In this document: piece by piece, positions 14,991 through 21,942 of the stretch
Numbering within the stretch: position 1 is the stretch's first letter
Layout of the letters: each line of letters starts with the position of its first letter
Assembly (NCBI GenBank): GCA_049724395.1
Contig: JAUGWO010000321.1
Location: forward strand, 1 to 21,942
Length of the DNA: 21,942 nt
DNA from: Spongospora subterranea f. sp. subterranea
Taxonomy: Eukaryota; Endomyxa: Phytomyxea; Phytomyxea; Plasmodiophorida
Direction of reading: 5' to 3'
Position numbers and translations under genes: made by a program
The notes under the pieces: model-generated
What the model saw: only the letters and a program-made list of their open reading frames with translations
What the model was told of the DNA's origin: nothing
Database searches by the model: none

Positions 14991-17838
14991 TTAGAATAGT
15001 GTTTTGGATATTAGCCACGCGATAAAAAAAACGATCAACATCTGTAGGAATAAAAAAGGCGACGCAATCCATCGCAGATTCACGGGGACGACATATCGAC
15101 GTATGACTTTTGACAATGTATGTGCGATATGAACCAAAATAGCGCTTTCATATGACCGAATGGGCATTTCCCATAAATCACCAATAAACGGAACATCAAG
15201 CTTAGAGCACACAGCAATTCCTAAAACAGAAATTATTCAGAGAATTCCTAGGAAGGAGTAAGCTTATCAGCTGTAGTAGCCTTGATTGAACAGTAAACGA
15301 TGAAATTCTTTCACAAATCCGTCCATGCAAATTATCAAAATTGTTGCTGTCAACACCGGCCAGACCAAACTGTCCGTCAATAATCGCAACTAAAAACGCT
15401 TCTCTAAACGTTTCACTGATTCTGCGACAAGTTTGCTCAACCTTTCCGCAGGCGAGCCTTTTCAGATTGTGATAGTTGATCTCCGGGTAAAAAGATGCTC
15501 GAATCCGGGAGCGAGCCAACCGGAACCAGAAGCATTTTAGAAGCGGCGATCTTGACGTGATTGACCGCAATTGTGATATCAAATAACGATTCCAAAGTTT
15601 CAATAGCAGACTCCACGACACTGGATTGGGTCACGCCGTCCGCCACCGTCAAAGCCGACCACAATTGAAGTGCGGCCATATAGGTTCGTGTAGAATGATC
15701 CCGGAAAGGGACATATTCTGATGGAGGATCTGGAAGGTTTGGTCAATAACCGTGGAATACAGCAAATAACGAGAATGAAGAACTGAGGCAAAAAAACGTA
15801 AAACCGTTGGACAGCGACGGACGGAAATCAACACAAAACGCGGACGAAGCGAAAGTGAAACGTGTTTTGTTGCGAAGGCACTGATAAAAAAACGTACTTG
15901 TTGAAAGCTGTTGAAACCTTCGCCAATCAACGGAGGCGTGGGAAGTACGGAAGTTCAAGCTTAGATTCACCCGAATTTAAGATGGAAATCAGCTCTGGGT
16001 TTACAAACTGCTGAAGAACACGGTCAACAGGNNCAGGGGCGACTGCATCCGCATCGATTAAATTTATATATACTGCCGATTCCAGAAACTGAATTTCACC
16101 GATCAGTCAAACTCGAACTAAATCCGATGAAAAAACCTTTTGTAAGAATTTTATCGCAGCAAACGCAAGAAAAATCGCGTAACGTTAAGCCCAAGTACCT
16201 CCGTCAATAAGACCGAGTAGAATGGCAGTTGAGACTGTATGAATGAGTCCCACGGTGATACTGGCTGTTTGAATGCCCTCCAGGGCAGAATCCAATGCAG
16301 CCACAGATCTGCCGGTAAGTGCGACATTTCGTTGATGCACGCTAAAGGATACCTCGACAAAGCAGCGAACAAGAAACGGAACAAAGGAACACGGAATAAT
16401 TCGATAAGTTCAAACGGTGACGACCACTTTAAAAGTGAATCAACAAGTGATATTCCACATTGAAACACACAATCGCTGGGTGTAACAAACCTAAGATAAA
16501 AGTCAGGAAACTTTTAGAAAGAAATAAGTGAGACAACTCAGAATCACTATGATCAAAAGTATAGGCGTTGAACCACCAATCCGATACGATCGATATCAAC
16601 TCTCTGGCACGCTCCATTTGAAAATTTGCAACCACTCGCAAATCGAACCTTCCATTGCTAAATTCAACTGACCAGTTTAGCAAACGTAATTGTAAACGGA
16701 TTTATAACGAAAATACTGATTTTTCAATTGCACTACCTCGGTGATACTGAAACCGAATGAGGAATCATAACGGAATATAGTTGCTCGAGGAATTCAGCCG
16801 TGAACGTGGTTTCCAACGTATTGGCCGATACATTATTCGCATCACAATGGAGTGGGGTATTGTCTCGAAAGATATTGAGGCGCCCATACCAGGTTGCAAC
16901 ACCAATGAAGAAGTACTCAAAAATATTGACCTGCAGATATTGCTGTTCATAAACAATAAATGCTTTTTGGCAAACAGCAACACATAGCGTCGATTTCATG
17001 AAACAATGTTCAGATAAACGTGACCAACCTCAAATGATTCCTTAGTGTAAGCATGGTTCGGAAAGAAAAGGAGATTTGGGTCGGTAGGATCCTTGGACAA
17101 AAGTTTACGAAGAGACGCCTAACGCAGCAAACTAAGAACGGCATGGAATTGATAAATGAAACAAAACTTACGGGAACGATGCCGCTAGATATGCGATATT
17201 GAGGAGATTTGTGAATGTCGAATATAATGTGGAACAGGACACCAGTTCGCGGAGAAATCAAATCGACCAGCAAGTCAGTTATTGACATGTTCAAATCCAT
17301 CCAACATCTGACAAATAAACAAGTTAAAAGCTAACGGAAAAAAACTGTGTCGACCACAAAGTAACAAGCGAAATATTTGAAAAGATATATGGAGACTTAG
17401 AAAAATCGACAAAATCCTAAAACCCAGGTTGGTGAAGCGATTCGCGTAAACAGCGAAAATACAATGTCTCGAACGATCGAAACACTGTGTCTTCTAGCTC
17501 CTCATGTAACTATCATATCGGTTGATGGCATTTTCAATTTAAAAGCACGAGTGAGACGCAGAATTCAGTGTCCAGGAAGCAATAATGTGACAAATCCCAA
17601 AACTGTGTGCCCGAACGATAAAGATGGTTATAATAGCTTACGGAGTCTGTGAAATTCCGAATGTAGCATCAATACAGGATATGAGTTCATGGTGGATCAA
17701 GCCGAGGCAAGACGGGCGCGCGATCAAATACTGTAATGATCGGAGCGCAGTATCGAGTGTGGCAGACGTACGCGGTGCCGTTAGACAGGAAACCAGCTCG
17801 TCGACCACGCTGGGGTTCGGATCGACATCGAACACCAT
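14991..17838 (-). CDS. SMPD4: SMPD4-like (neutral sphingomyelinase 3) protein, about 11 exons
   Basis: Minus-strand exons: 17838-17642, 17602-17549, 17307-17172, 17118-17029, 16930-16737, 16657-16538, 16490-16199, 16089-15932, 15729-15442, 15389 to about 15290, and 15220-14991; about 620 residues. Introns have GT..AG ends (39-241 nt; GTAAGC, GTAAGT and similar) and most junctions agree in phase. Landmarks shared in order with animal SMPD4: NIFEYFFIGVATWYG (human NPFEYYIFFFAL); VPLFRFLFAALSRY...LWLHWILPWRAF (human QQKLYLFLQHCF...MWLSYLQPWRY); WDSFIQSQLPFYSVLLTE; VDRVLQQFVNPEL; PIRSYESAILVHIAHTLSKVI (human [21 protein letters not shown]); and a C-terminal membrane anchor (FLFLQMLIVFFIAWLI). SMPD4 proteins sit in ER and nuclear-envelope membranes, are reported to hydrolyse sphingomyelin, and interact with nuclear pores. 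Weak points: the 16198/16090 junction is one base out, near two N bases; the donor before 15220 is unresolved; exon 2 and the start are tentative. Confidence 0.8.
16032..16033. other. Two undetermined bases in SMPD4-like exon
   Basis: Two N lie inside the exon 16089-15932. The reading frame is the same on both sides (IDADAVAP before, PVDRVLQQF after), so they probably stand for two real bases. Confidence 0.7.
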
Positions 17839-18055
17839 CCCGAAAAGGACCGGTGCTTACTTTTAAGTTCGCGAACTTGAAGTTCGCGACAATACAACTG
17901 GCAGAGTCACTGCTTCCAGTCGTCAACAGTGGAGTCAGGCGATGCCAGTGGTGATCCAACTTTGATCACTCATGCGTACAGTGTACACTAGCTGCAATCA
18001 ATGACAAGGAGTTCTGCACTTCAAATGTTTAAAATTTTGAACCATTTATTCACAC
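17839..18055. promoter_or_regulatory. Upstream region of the SMPD4-like gene, with palindrome
   Basis: The 14-bp perfect palindrome AAGTTCGCGAACTT lies at 17,865-17,878, with a half copy GAAGTTCGCGAC directly after it, 27-50 bp upstream of the proposed ATG. It could be a binding site for a dimeric regulator. No TATA box is obvious. The open minus frame across it reads out of phase with the first exon and is not taken as coding. Confidence 0.35.
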
Positions 18056-18280
18056 TTGAGTTGGCGAGCCAGAACACAATGCCGCCATCAAATCCTATTG
18101 TCATGGAAACGGCTCAAGCAAACCTCAGATTTTGTATTTGACATTAATGGCTCAAAGCAGTTGTTGTTGACTCTATCCGAACAGGATGATGATATCATAA
18201 AACAGATTTATTTCAATTTTGATGGCCAACATCATTCAACGAGCGACCAACTTGGCCATCCAATTTTTATAAATAAATAA
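18056..18280 (+). pseudogene. Diverged copy of the DVNG/LSEQDD sequence, plus strand
   Basis: The plus strand encodes SDFVFDINGSKQLLLTLSEQ followed by DDD, clearly related to NFLFDVNGIEQLLVTLSEQD on the minus strand at about 18,625-18,720. The relation extends upstream in patches (aatgccgccatcaaatcc against catgcggcaatcaaatcg). After LSEQDDD the two copies diverge. There is no recognised domain. The fragment is short and probably non-functional. Confidence 0.5.
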
Positions 18281-18860
18281 TTGTCGGTATTCGACAAATT
18301 TTCGAAGGACTATTTTCGCTTCGTCAAGCTGCGAAGTTGAATACTCGGACTGTTGAAAACCCAAAATGCGATGCATTTCCAGATTTATAATTTCGGCAGC
18401 ATCCTCTTCGCTCATCAGAGGCTCTTCATCATCTGAAATAACCTCGCGCTCTTCCAACGAAGCCGGCGAGTCTGAACCGTCGGCCGAACCTAAATCCCAT
18501 CGATGCAACTTGAGCATATTTTGAAGCAAACTTCTATTCATGCAATGCATCACTAAAGGTTCAGTCGGATTTGTAGAGCGCCTACCGGTTGAATATACCG
18601 CAGCCAGTGATCCGAAAGCAATTAATGGATTCATCATCCTGTTCTGACAATGTCACCAACAATTGCTCTATGCCGTTGACATCAAACAGGAAGTTGCAGT
18701 TCTTTTTTTGGGCGTTTCGAGAACGAAACGGTTGGCCGTTTGCGAGCCAATGATCTGATGGGCAGCGATTTGATTGCCGCATGTAACTCTGCTGGAGGTG
18801 TTTTCTTGCTTGAAATCATGCCAGCTAGTGTCATTACTGATAAGCTTCCTGTAGTAGGAC
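18236..18860 (-). pseudogene. Unknown acidic protein gene, probably frameshifted
   Basis: Two overlapping minus-strand frames form a likely single unit: an upstream basic and polar part ending FLFDVNGIEQLLVTLSEQDD (to about 18,625), and a downstream part from about 18,635 to the stop at 18,236 (PLIAFGSLAAVYSTGRRS ... SDDEEPLMSEEDAAEIINLE ... QLDEAKIVLRKFVEYRQLF). They differ by one frame near 18,630 with no intron signal, so the gene seems broken there. The second half is acidic and helical. No family is recognised. It lies between the SMPD4-like gene and the MULE, and a diverged inverted copy sits at 18,056-18,280, so it may be element cargo rather than a host gene. Confidence 0.4.
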
Positions 18861-19141
18861 CTGTCGAAACTCTTGAATGAATCGAAATTACTAACTAATT
18901 GACAAGTACCACAATTACTCGAGACGGGGCCAGCTGGTGTCATTACTGATAAGTTTCCTGTAGTAAGACCTGTCGAAACTCTTGAATGAATCGAAATTAC
19001 TAACTAATTGTTAAGTACCACAATTACTCGAGCCGGGGCCAGCTGGTGTCATTACTGATAAGTTTCCTGTAGTAAGACCTGTCGAAACTCTTGAATGAAT
19101 CGAAATTATTAACCAATGAACACCACAATTACTCGAGACGG
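18821..19141. repeat. Three-copy 109-bp tandem repeat
   Basis: Units begin at 18,821, 18,930 and 19,039 with CCAGCTRGTGTCATTACTG, period exactly 109 bp. The third unit is a few bases shorter near its end. Units are almost identical (few differences between units 1 and 2). Each ends ACCACAATTACTCGAG followed by a G/C-rich junction. The array lies at the 3' end of the MULE transposase gene, and the third unit includes the gene's last codons and stop (19,109). Confidence 0.9.
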
Positions 19142-21477
19142 GTGGCACAATGAACGCTTGCAACGGTGGGGTGACGGCAGCCGCAGATGAATTACGGCGA
19201 GCCGCCAGTCGGGAAGATTGGGTTCATTACAAAGCGGTCCTCGCCTGTTAACGCGACGAGCTGGAGCAAGAACTGCTGCCGACGTCGACACATCTGATGA
19301 TCCTCGACTGTCTCTCAGTTGGTTGTGTAATTGCGCGATGCCCAGCATTGCCAGCCGGTAGACATGTTCATCTTGACTAACCGCAAACGAGACGAGGCTT
19401 TTGGAAGCCTCGTCAAGCTTACGGTACCGAACTTCGCGGCGAGCGGGACAGGCTAATTCGCGGTACAAATCCATGGTCCTGTTTGTTGGTTGGAACGCAA
19501 TCGACGCATCGTGGTTAACCGCATGAGAGACTGCATCTTCAGGGACCGTCGATGGCGCAAGATGGAGTTCTTGCAGAGCCTTCATGTACAGAGGGTGATT
19601 TTCAAGTCGCCATGTCGGGTGCAACGTTCGAATATCAAACAGTTCAAAATTGATCTGGCCATATACGGCGCAAATTGCTCGGCAGGGGATCAGCGTAGAT
19701 GCAAACGTGTTGCAGTTACATGTAGCAAAACTGTCATAGTTTTGAATGTCACGCACGTGTACAATGTGCGTCGAACCGTCGCCTTCATGTCTGGTCACAG
19801 ACCAGACGCCTTCCGAATCATCGTTTAGAAGTTCCGAGCGGTACCTGTTAACCAACTCTGCTTCTTGACCCCACTTTCGCTTGACATAGTCACTCAAACG
19901 CCGTTTCTGAGTGATCAACGCCTTGACAACAACAAAAGTGTCAATTTCTTGTCGAGTCACAATGGCGACAAGGTGCTGGACTATCTCCAGTAAATTGAAC
20001 TTTTTCAAGTCCTTCTTAAAATCGGAATCTTGTTTAACGCGAGCGTTGTTGGACTCCGCTCTTTGCGAGGCAACATGGCCGGCAGTAAAAAATTTGCCAG
20101 TGTGTGTCGCACATGTCTTGACACGATCCTCTTTCAGCTTGAGAAGCGACTTGACGGCCGCAGGAAAATTCCGGTATTTCTCACAAGCGGAATCAATTGC
20201 ATCATCGAGTTTCCTTTCGCTGTCATAGATTGAGAAAAGAAATGCGTTACAGTCATCGATGAAGAGATTGCGAAGGTAGTGTGGCATCCCTGCGCTTGCG
20301 GTGAAAACGTTGGAGCGATAATGTTGCAAGCACAGCACATGTTGAAGCTGCAAAGATTCCGATGCGTTTGCAAACGCTGAAGCGCCATCAGTCATAAAAA
20401 TGGAGTCTGGGCGATTCAATCCAAATTGCTTCATCCCATCCACAATGGCATGGCTGTTTTCGGACTCTGCGAACACAAATCCGGTCATCACAGTTCTCCC
20501 AATACAATCAACATTTGACATGATGATCAGCATCAGATCATATGCAGACACGTTAAAGGTGCCGTCGCATATTGTAAAGTCTGCATATGTGCTGCAATAC
20601 GGCACCATTGAGGGTTTCTGGAGGAAAATCCTGTTCAACCTTAGGGAATCGTCAATTTCATAAGTAAACACTCCTCCATCATCTGCAATTTGATGTCCAA
20701 ATCGCATCAGAATGTTAATCGCGTCTGGGTCAGGCCCGAAAAGCTGAACTCGGCCTTTGGCCACCATCCTTTGAATTAAGGAGGGAGCAAAGTGTCGCGT
20801 TGGAAAATGTCGCTGTAAGCTCTGACGAATCTGAAAGATTGCATAAGCAACTTGAGAGAGGTCTGGAAAAATTTTACCTTCACTCCGCGAAGGGACGGCA
20901 GAAACGTAAGCATATGAAGACGTTCCGTTTCGGTCATTTGCCGTTCAAATTCAACCATGGTTATTCCGTCAATTTCTGGCGGAACTCCAGATACATGGTT
21001 ATGCTGGCAATTGAACCGCCGATCATGTATCTTGAACACGTATTCCTCCTGGACTGCATCGAAAGTGAACGGGATGACGAACGTGCACTTGGGCGCCAGA
21101 CTTCGAGGCCTGGGAGCGCAGTGCAATTATTGTATGTGGATTCACATCCTCACAAGCAAAATGTGGCTCATGGATCTTACCTGCAGCGGCAGTAAAAATA
21201 GCCTCTTTGAATAACGTCATCACAGTTAAAAAGTCGCATGGCTCTGACCTGCACCGGCAGAAAACATGACACCATGACACTTGAGTGACCGATTGGTTCT
21301 TACCTTGTCCATTTTATGAGTCCCTCGTCGGCATATGATGACACCGTTGTTGATGCCGTGACGTTCAATGGCGGATTGCATTGATGAGAATGTCGCGTAT
21401 GAATCTTTGAAAAATGCATGCAAAACATTATTCAATTCGGAGAGTGACCTGCGTTGGCCCAAGGGACACTGTTTCAT
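19109..21477 (-). CDS. Mutator-like (MULE) DDE transposase, four exons
   Basis: Exons 21477-21304, 21248-21181, 21109-20878 and 20830-19109 splice with phases 0, 2 and 0 into 731 residues with no stop. Introns are 55, 71 and 47 nt with GTAAGA, GTAAGA and GTAAAA donors and CAG acceptors. The start ATG (21,477) is chosen because its frame runs straight into FKDSYATFSSMQSAIERHG, a FAR1-like N-terminal DNA-binding region. That region continues with paired Cys/His (YFYCRC, then KCTFVIPF, then NCQHNH). The transposase core has the acidic triad Asp247 (TICDGTFN), Asp306 (FMTDGASA) and Glu417 (QRAESNNARVK), plus the C..H motif CLQHYRSN. A SWIM-type finger follows at 529-541 (CNC..PCRA), with Ala543 where the final His usually stands. 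It would cut and join element ends in the nucleus. Confidence 0.8.
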
Positions 21478-21513
21478 ATTTGGCGGCCCAAGGGACACTG
21501 TTTCATATTTGCA
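21456..21513. repeat. 29-bp direct duplication at the transposase start codon
   Basis: GGCCCAAGGGACACTGTTTC followed by ATATTTG occurs at 21,456 and 21,485, period 29 bp. On the minus strand each unit contains the same ATG and the next codons (MKQCPLG). Only the inner ATG (21,477) continues into the transposase; the outer one (21,506) stops after about ten codons. Confidence 0.85.
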
Positions 21514-21543
21514 GGATCTATGTCAGACACATTTCCTACTGGG

Positions 21544-21942
21544 GATTGGTAGACACAGATGGCGATGAAGACCTTCTGCGTTGTGCAAAGCCAGAGACGC
21601 TTCTGATGACGATTAGGAAAGTGCTGATAAAATTGATGGCATTCAGTACCTCGAACGATGGCGACGACTTCTGTCTTTGGAATGATGAACAGATCGCGAG
21701 TGGTTACTACAGGTATTCAAGGGCAAGTATGAAGTCAATCCAAGAAGGAACAGGAAGAAATAAACTTACCGATTGGTAGACACAGATGGCGATGAAGACC
21801 TTCTGCGTTGTGCAAAGCCAGAGACGCTTCTGATGACGATTAGGAAAGTGCTGATAAAATTAATGGCATTCAGTACCTCGACCGCCGATGGCGAGGGCTT
21901 CTGTCTCTGGGATGATGAACAGATCGCGAGTGGTTACTACAG
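21544..21942. repeat. 227-bp tandem repeat, second copy cut by window end
   Basis: GATTGGTAGACACAGATGGC begins at 21,544 and again at 21,771. The copies are nearly identical for about 110 bp and less so after, where one copy carries a few extra bases. On the minus strand each unit holds a possible exon: an acceptor CTGTAG, about 150 nt readable in one frame in the lower-coordinate copy (TTRDLFIIPKTEVVAIVRGT), and a GTAAGT donor at the unit junction. The array lies upstream of the MULE gene and may be part of its 5' end. Confidence 0.8.

Noticed and set aside
17687-17959. 90-residue minus-strand open frame upstream of the SMPD4-like exon 1
   Set aside because: It overlaps exon 1 in another phase, is Arg/Pro-rich like many shadow frames, and the exon 1 frame is the one that matches the SMPD4 family.
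18821-19141. Possible CRISPR-like array
   Set aside because: Units are contiguous 109-bp copies without unique spacers, and the window is eukaryotic; it is a plain tandem repeat.
19490-20663. Several 80-110 residue plus-strand frames opposite the transposase
   Set aside because: All are antisense shadows of the well-supported transposase exon.

Overview
The window is nuclear DNA of a eukaryote with small spliceosomal introns. Most introns that can be placed are about 35-110 nt with GT..AG ends, often GTAAGT/GTAAGC/GTACGT donors, and one has a perfect TACTAAC branch site. Transposon load is heavy. A protist or early-diverging fungus-like lineage (for example an oomycete- or plasmodiophorid-like organism) fits the compact introns and the style of the Ty3 elements, but the species cannot be fixed from the sequence.

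Layout. Positions 1-5,800 are a nest of Ty3/Gypsy (LTR) fossils: an LTR-like right end (1-289), an antisense integrase remnant (about 292-876), an element with two identical 150-bp LTRs around a long gag-protease-RT-RNase H frame (882-4738), and a further RT/RNase H remnant (about 5015-5795). Positions 5,797-9,595 hold a non-LTR retrotransposon (LINE). It has a repeat-bearing ORF1, a TAATG stop/start overlap into ORF2, an OTU-type cysteine protease domain at the front of ORF2, only the first part of an APE-type endonuclease, and a reverse transcriptase with its catalytic residues. It ends 12 bp beyond the stop codon of a host-type minus-strand gene of an unnamed family (9,608 to about 11,280), recognisable by an EEPCEH motif.

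From 11,694 to 17,838 the window looks like ordinary gene space: an unrecognised split gene on the plus strand (11,694-12,980), a small membrane protein (13,694-14,281, minus), and an 11-exon minus-strand gene (14,991-17,838). I identify the last as a homolog of sphingomyelin phosphodiesterase 4 (SMPD4, neutral sphingomyelinase 3), a C-terminally membrane-anchored ER/nuclear-envelope protein.

From 18,056 to the end is a second mobile region. A minus-strand Mutator-like (MULE) transposase gene reads open through four exons with phase-matched introns (21,477 to 19,109; 731 aa). It is flanked by a three-copy 109-bp tandem repeat that supplies its last codons, a 29-bp duplication of its start-codon region, and a 227-bp tandem repeat at the window edge. 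Between it and the SMPD4 gene lie two diverged, oppositely oriented copies of an unknown sequence.

The strongest candidates for something little described are the OTU-protease LINE with its in-frame 30-bp repeats and coupled ORFs, the intact-looking spliced MULE with its unusual repeat surroundings, and the EEPCEH gene family. No tRNA, rRNA or CRISPR was seen.
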